Positions 13,083-20,013 of a stretch of 41,919 bases of DNA are shown here, piece by piece; within the stretch, counting starts at the first letter, position 1, and every line of letters starts with the position of its first letter. The translations under genes and the position numbers were made by a program. The notes beneath the pieces were generated by a model. That model was not told the DNA's origin. It was given only the letters and a program-made list of their open reading frames with translations, and ran no database searches. The stretch is from a virus. The stretch spans positions 1-41,919 of the IMG/VR virus record IMGVR_UViG_3300044712_001688, one strand, 5' to 3'.

Positions 13083-13605
13083 TTTCCTCCTCCTTTTCTT
13101 CTATCTCGAACCGTTCTTCAATAACTTGATTGATCAGGGAAAGATAATTGTTTCTTTCAATTTTCTCTACTTCCTTTGCCGTTGAATGACCCAATATCCA
13201 TCGATCTTTTACTTTTGCTCGATCCTTGAGTGGATGTTTGTCATTTGCCTGATCGTAATCCACAAGGTTAAGCGCTAATTTAATAAATCTTGCTGGAGAT
13301 GGTGGAAAATCTTCGAAAAACAAACAAGCATCTAATCCAGCTCTAATTTCATCCATCCCGAGATTAGCCAATACCCTACGCCAACTCTGTTTTGACAAAG
13401 CAACTTGCTTAGAATCTTTGAATGAACTCAGCCAATGAGGATAAATCGCCTGCATTCTCAGAAAAAACAAATCAAGATGTTTATCCGAAAACTTCGTCGA
13501 TAGTTCCTTTGCACGAGTCCCAGATGAGGTCTGAAGCGATCTGACTTCTTGTTCTTCGTGGTTCAAATTCTCTTTTGCCATTATTGGTGTTTTTTGCTCG
13601 TCCAT
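13054..13605 (-). CDS. Lambda P-like helicase loader
   Basis: I choose the ATG at 13605 (GGGAG 7 bases upstream), giving 183 residues. The central part has FFLRMQAIYPHWLSSF, a tryptophan-containing helix, and FPPSPARFIKLAL (about residues 101-113), which resembles the W/F-P-P-S-x-x-E/R-F segment of phage replication protein P. Lambda P brings the host DnaB helicase to the O-origin complex. The gene follows the O-like gene directly, as in lambda. About 125 bases overlap that gene in another frame. Confidence 0.65.
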   Translation of the reverse strand: MDEQKTPIMAKENLNHEEQEVRSLQTSSGTRAKELSTKFSDKHLDLFFLRMQAIYPHWLSSFKDSKQVALSKQSWRRVLANLGMDEIRAGLDACLFFEDFPPSPARFIKLALNLVDYDQANDKHPLKDRAKVKDRWILGHSTAKEVEKIERNNYLSLINQVIEERFEIEEKEEENEQFLLEEK

Positions 13606-14320
13606 CAGGTATCTCCCATGCTTCATTAAAACGCAAATCCTTCCCCAAGAATGTCTGGGGCATCAACACATACTCAGTACCAATCTTGCCGGTAGCTTCA
13701 CAATGTTTCGCATATCGTTTAGCACCCTCAACCATATCATTGGCCTGAACGCCTTGCTTAATTCTAGCCTTGAATTGTTTTAAAGCACCAGCCCAATTCA
13801 AACCTCCACTTCGTTTCGGATAAATCGATTTGATTAAAGTGAAGGCGGAATCACACACGTCCCCCAAAGGGGGACATATAGGGGGTTTATTTATATCTTT
13901 TTTATTTAAATCTTGTATTTCTTTTGTGTCAGGTTTTAAACCTAATAAAACTTCGTCTTTATCAGGTGCAGAACCTAATAAATTATCCACCTTATCAGGT
14001 TTTAAACCTAATAAGACTTCCTGAGATTCGAATTTTATTTCATAATAAAAGGCTGCTGTTCTACGCTCTCCAGTCTTTTCAACTTCAATAAGATTGTTTC
14101 CTTGCAGTTCTTTAATCGCTCGATCCAATGCTTTGTTGCATTTTATTCCTGTCAATTCTAGCAATTTTGTTTTTGTAATTCGGTCAGTTTCTTTATGCCA
14201 ACCGATAGTTTTACGACAAATGATTAAGAAGACTTTTACAGCCTTAGGGGATAAAAGGGGAAGATATTTATCTAAAAATAGATTTGGAATCTGGGTATAA
14301 CTTAACCGCGGCATGGACAT
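13481..14320 (-). CDS. Lambda O-like replication initiator
   Basis: The start at 14320 has AAGGAG 5 bases upstream and gives 279 residues. The N-terminal 100 residues form a winged-helix-like domain (SPKAVKVFLIICRKTIGWHK, then a lysine-rich recognition part), as in phage replication protein O and related initiators. Residues about 102-137 hold three 11-residue repeats that correspond to DNA iterons. The C-terminal half should contact the helicase loader. Like lambda O, the gene appears to contain its own origin. It has its own promoter at 14469-14497 and a structured leader. Confidence 0.75.
   Translation of the reverse strand: MSMPRLSYTQIPNLFLDKYLPLLSPKAVKVFLIICRKTIGWHKETDRITKTKLLELTGIKCNKALDRAIKELQGNNLIEVEKTGERRTAAFYYEIKFESQEVLLGLKPDKVDNLLGSAPDKDEVLLGLKPDTKEIQDLNKKDINKPPICPPLGDVCDSAFTLIKSIYPKRSGGLNWAGALKQFKARIKQGVQANDMVEGAKRYAKHCEATGKIGTEYVLMPQTFLGKDLRFNEAWEIPDGRAKNTNNGKREFEPRRTRSQIASDLIWDSCKGTIDEVFG
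13931..14009. repeat. Three origin-like iterons inside the initiator gene
   Basis: AGGTTTTAAACCT occurs at 13931-13943 and 13997-14009, and the related AGGTGCAGAACCT at 13964-13976. They are exactly 33 bp apart, and each is flanked by TCA on the left and AATAA on the right. The AGGT/ACCT ends are symmetric in all three even though the centre changes. By analogy with lambda, this is a likely origin where the initiator binds; 33 bp puts the sites on the same DNA face. In protein the same unit reads LLGLKPDK or LLGSAPDK. Confidence 0.7.
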
Positions 14321-14337
14321 AAGCACTCCTTGTAGTT

Positions 14338-14437
14338 ATGTGCTTAGAGAGGTGCTACAGGTAATATAGAGTGCGAATCTAGACCTATCACAGGAGACAG
14401 GATTTGAAAACACCTTATAACACCTCTCTAAGCACAT
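14338..14437 (-). other. Structured leader: perfect 17-bp inverted repeat before the initiator gene
   Basis: ATGTGCTTAGAGAGGTG at 14338-14354 is exactly complementary to 14421-14437, enclosing 66 bases. The loop can form at least one more hairpin (AGGT/ACCT and TAGA/TCTA on the minus strand). It lies in the 5' leader of the initiator mRNA, with the 3' arm ending 18 bases before the ATG, so it could control initiator translation or serve as a regulatory RNA. Confidence 0.65.
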
Positions 14438-14468
14438 TGTATTTTAATTAAACTAAATTCGCGATTTA

Positions 14469-14497
14469 ATTATCATACCAAGGAATGCTCATGTCAA
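14469..14497 (-). promoter_or_regulatory. Replication operon promoter
   Basis: On the minus strand TTGACA (14497-14492), a 17-base spacer and GATAAT (14474-14469) form a near-consensus sigma70 promoter. RNA would begin near 14462 and include the 17-bp leader hairpin before the initiator start at 14320. No copy of the repressor operator overlaps it, so replication genes may be expressed independently of the switch. Confidence 0.6.
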
Positions 14498-14506
14498 CAT
14501 TAAAAA

Positions 14507-14770
14507 TTAATCTTTTTCTTTACGATAAACTATAAGATAATCCTTTGCTAAATCTTCAATATCTATTAAAATATTCTTTCGTTCAGCGAAGCTAATAAGT
14601 ACATATGCTTGCTCAACTGATAGCTTCCTTTTCCTCGATTCTAATCTGGAAATAAAGCTCTGTCCGACAGAAAATAAATGCGCCAATTCATATTGAGAAA
14701 TCTGTGTTAGCTCTCTTAATTGTCGTATAATTGATTTGTCAGATCTGTGTATTAAATGCTTGATGAACAT
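14507..14770 (-). CDS. Cro/CI-type helix-turn-helix repressor
   Basis: An 87-residue protein with a standard XRE helix-turn-helix: QYELAHLFSVGQSFISRLES at residues 26-45. It has no C-terminal oligomerisation or self-cleavage domain, so in size it is closer to Cro or a short plasmid regulator than to lambda CI. The leftward promoter places transcription start at or next to its ATG, implying a leaderless mRNA. It sits against the operators it presumably binds. It may govern lysogeny, pseudolysogeny or only timing, since no integrase is present. Confidence 0.85.
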   Translation of the reverse strand: MFIKHLIHRSDKSIIRQLRELTQISQYELAHLFSVGQSFISRLESRKRKLSVEQAYVLISFAERKNILIDIEDLAKDYLIVYRKEKD

Positions 14771-14777
14771 ATCTCAT

Positions 14778-14805
14778 ATTATATGCCTATTTGTCATTTT
14801 GTCAA
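14778..14805 (-). promoter_or_regulatory. Repressor promoter, leaderless
   Basis: On the minus strand TTGACA (14805-14800), 16 bases and TATAAT (14783-14778) are both perfect consensus hexamers. The start point would be about 14771, one base from the repressor ATG at 14770, so there is no room for a ribosome site. The operator 14782-14797 lies within the promoter spacer, so the protein could autoregulate. Confidence 0.75.
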
Positions 14806-14832
14806 ATTTCTTGACTTATGCCTATTTGTCAT
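14782..14832. promoter_or_regulatory. Repressor operators (two identical 16-bp sites and a possible middle site)
   Basis: TATGCCTATTTGTCAT occurs at 14782-14797 and again at 14817-14832, 35 bp apart. Each contains an imperfect 15-bp palindrome with 5 of 7 symmetric pairs. Midway, GTCAAATTTCTTGAC (14801-14815) is a different 5-bp-arm dyad. The three centres are 17-18 bp apart, a layout like a lambda tripartite operator, though the middle site differs in sequence. Confidence 0.7.
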
Positions 14833-14839
14833 ATAAACT
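14811..14839 (+). promoter_or_regulatory. Rightward promoter of the recombination operon
   Basis: TTGACT (14811-14816), a 17-base spacer and TAAACT (14834-14839). The spacer is filled by the second operator, so the repressor should block it. The transcript would begin near 14846 with a 6-bp hairpin GGTTTT/AAAACC (14846-14861), then the ribosome site of the gene at 14894. Confidence 0.6.
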
Positions 14840-14893
14840 ATATTTGGTTTTGTATAAAACCTTTATTTCAACAATCAATTGGAGACATTAAAA

Positions 14894-15079
14894 ATGAAGA
14901 TCGAAGTAGATGCAAATTTATTAGCAGCAGCTTTAAATTTAATTGGCATGGAATATACTACTGGTAATATCATTGCTAAATATGAGCAAGCTATGGGATT
15001 GCGTAATGAGTTTGCTAAGTTGTTAAATGAAGCTAATGAAAAAGCTAAGGCAGAAGCTGAAGCTAACGCTTCTAAGTAA
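14894..15079 (+). CDS. Small helical protein, 61 residues
   Basis: The ATG at 14894 has GGAG 9 bases upstream. The protein is alanine-, leucine- and glutamate-rich, with a helical second half ending in an EKAKAEAEA tail. It is the first product of the operator-controlled rightward promoter, a place where lambda-type phages keep early regulators, but no DNA-binding motif is seen. Confidence 0.55.
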   Translation: MKIEVDANLLAAALNLIGMEYTTGNIIAKYEQAMGLRNEFAKLLNEANEKAKAEAEANASK

Positions 15080-15080
15080 T

Positions 15081-15114
15081 AAACAAAAAGAGCCCCGTAA
15101 AGAGCTCTTTGTTT
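15081..15114 (+). terminator. Hairpin after the first gene of the operon
   Basis: AAAGAGC (15087-15093) pairs with GCTCTTT (15104-15110), and flanking AAAC/GTTT can extend the stem. Only short T runs follow. It begins two bases after a stop codon and lies between two genes of one operon, so it probably lessens rather than ends transcription into the recombination gene. Confidence 0.6.
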
Positions 15115-15135
15115 ACAACCTATAAAAGGAAAAAC

Positions 15136-15987
15136 ATGAAAACTAATCTTACCGCAGCTGATAGCGCAAATCAAGCACAAGATGAAATTGATATAATTTC
15201 TAAAATCATTCTTAAAAATGATCTTTCAGGTTTAACACCAACTCAACAAGTACAATATTATCATAAGTTCTGTGAATCATTAGGGCTAAATCCATTGACC
15301 CAACCATTTCACCTTCTTAAGTTTAATGGGAAGATAGTTTTATACGCCGCTAAAGATGCTACAGAGCAACTTCGCAAGATACATGGCGTTAGCGTCATGG
15401 AATTAGAGAAAGTCTTTCAGAACGATTTATACATCGTTACAGCTAAAGTTCAGGATAAAGCTGGAAGATATGATGCTTCTACAGGAGTCGTTTCAATTAA
15501 GGGTTTATATGGCGATAACTTAGCTAATGCAATTATGAAAGCAGAAACCAAGGCCAAAAGACGAGCTACACTTTCTATCTGTGGTTTAGGTATGCTAGAT
15601 GAATCGGAAATTGAAACTGTTGGGCCATATCAGAAAATAGATGTTAAAACTGGAGAGGTAATTGAAACCAAAGGAGAAGCTATTCAACATCAGCAACCAA
15701 AAATTAAACAAACTGAAAAAAACGAACAAACAGAATCTACATCATCAGGTGATTTTATAATGCCTATTGGTAGAAACAAAGGTCGTAAAATTTGTGAACT
15801 AGATGATAAAGATTTACAAAAAACAGTTGAATGGTGCAGAGAAAAAGAAAAGTTTCCCAATATTATTGAGGCAATAGAAAGATATCTTTTTGAGAAAGAT
15901 GTTGGGTTTCAAGCAAGTCCACCAACCTCAGATTTTAATGAAGAGCAGTTAGAGTTTATTAAACAAATGGAGGATATACCACAATGA
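15136..15987 (+). CDS. Single-strand annealing type recombination protein with ExoX-like C-terminal domain
   Basis: AAGGAA precedes the ATG at 15136; the product has 283 residues. Residues about 33-155 include GLNPLTQPFHLLKFNGK and MKAETKAKRRATLSICGLG, hallmarks of a phage family usually annotated as recombination (RecT/Erf/Rad52-type) proteins, which pair complementary single strands during replication and repair. Residues about 207-252 (IMPIGRNKGRKICELDDKDL) resemble the small ExoX C-terminal/DUF3820 domain. The tail is acidic. The exact family is uncertain, but the recombination role is likely. RusA could resolve its products. Confidence 0.7.
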   Translation: MKTNLTAADSANQAQDEIDIISKIILKNDLSGLTPTQQVQYYHKFCESLGLNPLTQPFHLLKFNGKIVLYAAKDATEQLRKIHGVSVMELEKVFQNDLYIVTAKVQDKAGRYDASTGVVSIKGLYGDNLANAIMKAETKAKRRATLSICGLGMLDESEIETVGPYQKIDVKTGEVIETKGEAIQHQQPKIKQTEKNEQTESTSSGDFIMPIGRNKGRKICELDDKDLQKTVEWCREKEKFPNIIEAIERYLFEKDVGFQASPPTSDFNEEQLEFIKQMEDIPQ

Positions 15988-16058
15988 GCGAATTTAATGA
16001 TATAGATAATTTTAACATAACCATGAAAAAGGCTTCAAAATCGGAGACAATGCAATGA
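15984..16058 (+). CDS. 24-residue peptide linking two genes
   Basis: It overlaps the upstream stop in ATGA, ends in ATGA with the next start, and has GGAGG 9 bases before its ATG. The peptide is MSEFNDIDNFNITMKKASKS plus four residues. The double overlap suggests it is translated, at least as a coupling element. Confidence 0.4.
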   Translation: MSEFNDIDNFNITMKKASKSETMQ

Positions 16059-16255
16059 AACAATATAAATGTAATAAATGCGGTAAAATGTATGGTCAAA
16101 ATAATGACCGCGTTCCCCCTCAAGACATTGATGAACACTTATCATCATGGGTAGGGCATCCTGATGATAAGCAATATTTCTGCTCATCTTGTTTATACGA
16201 TTTTCTAGATAAAATCTATACCAATGCTGGTTTTAAGCTCGAGGAAATAAAATGA
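16055..16255 (+). CDS. Zinc-ribbon protein, 66 residues
   Basis: CNKCGKMYG at residue 5 and CSSCLYDF near residue 43 form a zinc ribbon or rubredoxin-like knuckle pair. GGAG lies 9 bases upstream and it overlaps both neighbours by four bases. Function unknown. Confidence 0.6.
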   Translation: MKQYKCNKCGKMYGQNNDRVPPQDIDEHLSSWVGHPDDKQYFCSSCLYDFLDKIYTNAGFKLEEIK

Positions 16256-16347
16256 CAAATACAATATTTTTCTTAAGTGGAATCGCAGTAGCAATAATTG
16301 GTGGATTTTACATACAACATTTATGTGAAAAAAAATGGAAAAAATAA
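16252..16347 (+). CDS. 31-residue membrane peptide
   Basis: It begins in an ATGA overlap, with GAGGAA 6 bases upstream. Residues 4-20 are a hydrophobic helix, and the end is basic (EKKWKK), so a single membrane pass with the C-terminus inside is expected. It overlaps the next gene by 13 bases. Confidence 0.5.
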   Translation: MTNTIFFLSGIAVAIIGGFYIQHLCEKKWKK

Positions 16348-16529
16348 CAGGAATATACTATGCATGTCCTAATTGCCATAGAATAGTGGACAGGCTAATT
16401 ATGGATGAAGATAAAGAAGCAGATATAGATTCTTCGTATGCTAATTTTTACCAAGGTTCTACATTAAAAGCTTTTATAAAAGCACACAAATATAGAACAT
16501 ATTGTGAGCATTGTGTAACAAAAAAATAG
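16335..16529 (+). CDS. Zinc-ribbon protein, 64 residues
   Basis: CPNC (residue 11) and CEHC (residue 58) form a zinc ribbon. The plan, including YACPNCHR, recalls the protein at 7033-7275 (YACPNCRR), so the two may be distant relatives. Function unknown. Confidence 0.6.
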   Translation: MEKITGIYYACPNCHRIVDRLIMDEDKEADIDSSYANFYQGSTLKAFIKAHKYRTYCEHCVTKK

Positions 16530-16536
16530 GAGGAAC

Positions 16537-17109
16537 ATGAACACTAGAATATTGCAGTATGGAACTCGTTTTTTCCATACTCTAAATTGTAGATTGCCAA
16601 TACCTAGTTTTAAACATCCATATGTATGTAATTTTAGAGACCTTACACACAGCGAATTAAGAATTAAAGACCTTCCAAAAGAGACTATAATATATGTAGC
16701 GAGATGTAATTTAAAGAATGCACTAAGTGAATTTAATAATAATAATCTGTTGGAAACTATGATGCATGCTGGTGATGCAACCTCACACTTATACCTCGCT
16801 CTTTCTAGATATATAAAGTTTCATGAAAGGCTGAATAATTGCTCTATAGATTTTAATGCTTATAGAGAACCTCTATCTAGCAAGGAATCTATAAGTAATA
16901 AGCTGGAGTTTTTAATAAAAGACCTCAATAAGAAACACATAAATTGGGGGAAGTTTAACATCTGTACATTAAGTTACTCGGAATCATTAGATTGTATTAA
17001 AATATATAGAAGTCATCTAGTAGCTGCAATTAAAGATTTAGTACAAATCCAAAATGCAGTGGGAGATATTAATTTAACTTTAAATAAAGATAAAGCTGTT
17101 AATCCATAA
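16537..17109 (+). CDS. Hypothetical protein, 190 residues
   Basis: AGGAGGA precedes the ATG. The protein is soluble, with a beta-rich start and a helical second half. No motif is recognised. It is the largest unknown of the right-hand plus-strand operon. Confidence 0.65.
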   Translation: MNTRILQYGTRFFHTLNCRLPIPSFKHPYVCNFRDLTHSELRIKDLPKETIIYVARCNLKNALSEFNNNNLLETMMHAGDATSHLYLALSRYIKFHERLNNCSIDFNAYREPLSSKESISNKLEFLIKDLNKKHINWGKFNICTLSYSESLDCIKIYRSHLVAAIKDLVQIQNAVGDINLTLNKDKAVNP

Positions 17110-17127
17110 CTAAATGAGGAAAATACT

Positions 17128-17478
17128 ATGTTTACCAGACCAAATGAAAGATGTCTTATAGCTATACAAGCAAGAATAACAAACCTAGAAGCTGAATTAG
17201 ATTCTCTAAAAGAGCTCTTAGCTTCATTAACAAATAATACTCCAAGACCTGTTATTTCGTTTACCAATGAAACTTACATGGCAATCTTGACCAGCGATCC
17301 TGATAGTCCTCCAAAGAAAGTCGAAAAGAAGGAAGAGAAGGAAGAGAAGAAGGAAAGCAAAGAGGAAAAGAGGGAAAGCAAAACTGCTGCAGATCCACAA
17401 GTTTGCAGATCTCCAGTCAAGCCTCCGGAACCGGCTCCATCCCCTGCTCCTAGAATTGGTTACGCTAGCTTTGATTAA
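17128..17478 (+). CDS. Coiled-coil protein with charged linker and proline-rich end
   Basis: GAGGA precedes the ATG. Residues about 10-35 form a leucine-rich coiled coil. A long lysine-glutamate stretch follows (about 65-90), with tandem KEEKEEKKE-like units, then proline-rich sequence. This is an extended, disordered design suited to binding partners. Function unknown. Confidence 0.55.
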   Translation: MFTRPNERCLIAIQARITNLEAELDSLKELLASLTNNTPRPVISFTNETYMAILTSDPDSPPKKVEKKEEKEEKKESKEEKRESKTAADPQVCRSPVKPPEPAPSPAPRIGYASFD

Positions 17479-17509
17479 TAAATATAACACAAACAATTAA
17501 AGGTAATGT

Positions 17510-17905
17510 ATGAATGACAGAAATACAGAAATGTATGCAATCAACAAAGCTATTCAGAAACGCATCGATAATGGGACCGCTAATACTTTGTCTTATGCAG
17601 ATGATAAAACAATGCTCATCGCTTATAGACAACAAGTTTCATTCTTTGCTGAGCATTCTGAATATAAAATGGATGAAATTAGTAGAGCTATTAGCGCAGC
17701 TGATAGATCAGATAAATACCTGAAATATTGTTATTACGAAAAAAATTATCTGGCTCTTAACAAATTTCTTCTATTTGTTGCACATGATCTCTTGATTGAA
17801 AAAACTCCACAGGCGGTTACTCGAGGAATCAAAGCGCCGCAATCTACTCCGGAAACGGCAGCTGCAAAAGGATCTCCAGTAACAATACCAGAGTTAAAAA
17901 TATGA
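17510..17905 (+). CDS. Hypothetical protein, 131 residues
   Basis: A mainly helical soluble protein with a tyrosine-rich middle and a low-complexity end. AGGT lies before the ATG. It overlaps the next gene in ATGA. No family is recognised. Confidence 0.6.
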   Translation: MNDRNTEMYAINKAIQKRIDNGTANTLSYADDKTMLIAYRQQVSFFAEHSEYKMDEISRAISAADRSDKYLKYCYYEKNYLALNKFLLFVAHDLLIEKTPQAVTRGIKAPQSTPETAAAKGSPVTIPELKI

Positions 17906-18135
17906 AAGATATATACATGAATACTCCTTTAGGATTTTTTAAAACAAATCTTAAGGGAGAAGTAGAAGGCCAATCTGATTTAGTACATGCAAATGATATT
18001 AAAGCAATTGAAGCAAGGGCCAAGAAAATTGATGCTAAGAAATTCAATATTCGAGAACTCTTGCAATTATTTAACAGATCGGAGGGCATGACTGATGAGA
18101 ATATCGTTAAACCATCAGCACCAACCATTACTTAA
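17902..18135 (+). CDS. Hypothetical protein, 77 residues
   Basis: The last gene of the plus-strand operon, overlapping the previous one by four bases. It is helical and lysine-rich. Its stop overlaps by eight bases the stop of the convergent lysis-region gene, with no terminator between them. Confidence 0.55.
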   Translation: MKDIYMNTPLGFFKTNLKGEVEGQSDLVHANDIKAIEARAKKIDAKKFNIRELLQLFNRSEGMTDENIVKPSAPTIT

Positions 18136-18319
18136 TTTTCATTTCTAATTCTTGTATTTTTAAATATATAACTAGGATTTCATCTTCAATTTTATAAAGC
18201 TTGCTTTTATTATATATATCATTAACAAGCTTGATTATGAGCCCAAGTAATGTAAATACACTTATATAGCTTGGGCTTCCTAGCTTAATCCAGATGTTGT
18301 ACATTGTTTGCCACTCCAT
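18128..18319 (-). CDS. Single-pass membrane protein of the lysis cassette
   Basis: I choose the ATG at 18319, which follows the holin stop by one base, giving 63 residues; starts at 18331 or 18337 inside the holin gene are also possible. It has one hydrophobic helix (YISVFTLLGLIIKLV, about residues 18-32) followed by a heptad-like coiled coil. That layout, next to holin and endolysin, suits a small spanin-like or holin-accessory protein, but there is no proof. Confidence 0.5.
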   Translation of the reverse strand: MEWQTMYNIWIKLGSPSYISVFTLLGLIIKLVNDIYNKSKLYKIEDEILVIYLKIQELEMKIK

Positions 18320-18320
18320 G

Positions 18321-18773
18321 TTATTTACCATCTCCATTTACGGTCTTACATGGCGCATTAGTCTTTTCATAAGTCCTAAAGACACCAAGACCTAACATTC
18401 CAGAAGTCAGCGCGGTTAATGTCCCTGCATCTAGCTCTGGAAAGATGAAATTATACTTTGAAAGGAACCCCATAAGCAAGGGACGCGCAACTAACATATA
18501 TACAAACCCAGCACCACAAGACCACCCCATAAAAGGACGCCAGCCACTTTTAAATATACTCTCGCTAGCTGCTTCAATCTTATTTGTATCTATCTGTCCT
18601 TGAGCAAGTTGCGCGCTTATCTTATCCTCTTCCAATTGAAAGCTATTCATTGCAATTTGATAGTCTAGCTTAGCCTTTTCTTTGGCAGCAGCATCAGGAA
18701 TGAACTTATCAATAATATCTAATCCCTTTTGTATTACGCCACCACCAAATAAATCTGTAATTGAGAAACTCAT
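18321..18773 (-). CDS. Holin (three-helix type)
   Basis: The protein has 150 residues. The N-terminal half is helical with a basic and acidic mix. The second half begins SGWRPFMGWSCGAGFVYML and carries hydrophobic segments to about residue 130. The W-R-P start of the membrane part is typical of the 3TM holin family in phages and gene-transfer agents. It would form the membrane lesion that lets the endolysin reach the wall. It overlaps the endolysin stop by four bases. Confidence 0.8.
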   Translation of the reverse strand: MSFSITDLFGGGVIQKGLDIIDKFIPDAAAKEKAKLDYQIAMNSFQLEEDKISAQLAQGQIDTNKIEAASESIFKSGWRPFMGWSCGAGFVYMLVARPLLMGFLSKYNFIFPELDAGTLTALTSGMLGLGVFRTYEKTNAPCKTVNGDGK

Positions 18774-19123
18774 AGTGGTTTCCTCTCGAAATGTGGAGCA
18801 TCATTTATATGTCCACCACGTTTGGTAAAATATCCCCCCCATTGATTCTGAGGGTCTAAAGATTCCCAGTATTTCCCAAACTGCTCATAACGACTGTTAT
18901 CAGTAATAAATTCTCCTTCAGGAGTAAATAAATTTAGATCAATAGCCATGCGTTGACAATGCAGACTGTTCCTAATCCCCTTTCCTTGTTTGGCATATAT
19001 TTCTGCTTGCTCTGGGCTTCTCCACGCCTCTCCCAGAGTAACATAGAACCCTGCTGAAAGTATGTGCTGTAGAAGATTAGCCATATCTTTTGCAAATCTA
19101 GTTTGTTGCTTATACATTTCCAT
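18770..19123 (-). CDS. Endolysin, M15 L-alanyl-D-glutamate (VanY-like) peptidase
   Basis: A 117-residue enzyme of the M15 family. H55 in SLHCQRMAIDLNLF and D62, then H111 in DAPHFE, fit the zinc ligands; the IDLNLF stretch is characteristic. It cleaves peptidoglycan stem peptides at the end of infection. It has no signal peptide, so it needs the holin encoded directly downstream. AGGAG lies 5 bases before the ATG. Confidence 0.9.
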   Translation of the reverse strand: MEMYKQQTRFAKDMANLLQHILSAGFYVTLGEAWRSPEQAEIYAKQGKGIRNSLHCQRMAIDLNLFTPEGEFITDNSRYEQFGKYWESLDPQNQWGGYFTKRGGHINDAPHFERKPL

Positions 19124-19141
19124 AAATACTCCTATATTTTA

Positions 19142-20005
19142 TTATGTAAGGTTCCATGTCCAGGTGCGATTAAAAAGTGCAACTGTTCCACTATTAGGGA
19201 AAGGATTATTCATGCTATTATATATAGTTAAAACACCATTCGTTCCGATATATACAACGCCCCATCCTGGATTATAAGTAGGAGAAGCAGTGTACATAAT
19301 ATCGTAACATTGATTGGAAGGACGAAAACGAGTTGGAATAGCTGTAGCATTTGCAAAAGTCGTTGATGCAGTAGATGTACCTGAAATATTAGCTGCTATC
19401 ATTGTCATTGTCACAACTTTCCCAACTCTAATAATCTTGAAACCAACGCTGTTAATTGTACATGGGCCAGCCATGTTTGTTGTTAATGTATATTCTTCAT
19501 AATAATCTAGCAAAGTAGTGTCTGAGCCCGAAGCTCCAGAAGTAGGCAATACAACCCCTGTTCCTACGTAAACTGTTTTAGCAAACGCTGCTCCACCGGC
19601 ACTGACAACCGCTCCTGTCGTAGTAGAACTAGAATCAGTTGTTGATCCATTAATAATGGCTTTCGCGGCATAAATACCACCTGCTGAAACTAAAGAACCA
19701 GCCCCACCAGTTGTAGCTTCAGTCGTACTATCAGCATATGTCACACCTGCTGTATGCGAATCTGTCCCCACATAAAGTTTCTTTGCCACGCCTAACCCAC
19801 CGGCATTAATCACCGCCCCCGTGATTGAAGATGATGCATCAGTTTTGCTGTCTGCATATGTAACCCCAGCCACGTGAGAGTCTGTTCCTACATAGAGTTT
19901 TTTGGCAACTCCAAGCCCCCCAGCTGTAGTTGCAGATCCCGTTACTGATGAAGATGAATCGGTTGTTGATGTTGCTTGTAGATTATCTACTATATATGTC
20001 GCCAT
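19142..20005 (-). CDS. Tail fibre protein with tandem T/S-G repeats
   Basis: This 287-residue protein has about four copies of a unit like SSITGAVINAGGLGVAKKLY (residues about 15-155). It is a repeat often found in phage fibres and appendages, probably a trimeric beta shaft. The C-terminal 110 residues form a different beta-rich domain that may be the receptor-binding tip. It is the last of the fibre genes. Confidence 0.75.
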   Translation of the reverse strand: MATYIVDNLQATSTTDSSSSVTGSATTAGGLGVAKKLYVGTDSHVAGVTYADSKTDASSSITGAVINAGGLGVAKKLYVGTDSHTAGVTYADSTTEATTGGAGSLVSAGGIYAAKAIINGSTTDSSSTTTGAVVSAGGAAFAKTVYVGTGVVLPTSGASGSDTTLLDYYEEYTLTTNMAGPCTINSVGFKIIRVGKVVTMTMIAANISGTSTASTTFANATAIPTRFRPSNQCYDIMYTASPTYNPGWGVVYIGTNGVLTIYNSMNNPFPNSGTVALFNRTWTWNLT

Positions 20006-20013
20006 AATTCGCC

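Noticed and set aside
18128-18337. Classical Rz/Rz1 spanin pair
   Set aside because: Only one small membrane protein is present and no nested lipoprotein frame was found, so the label was limited to a possibility.
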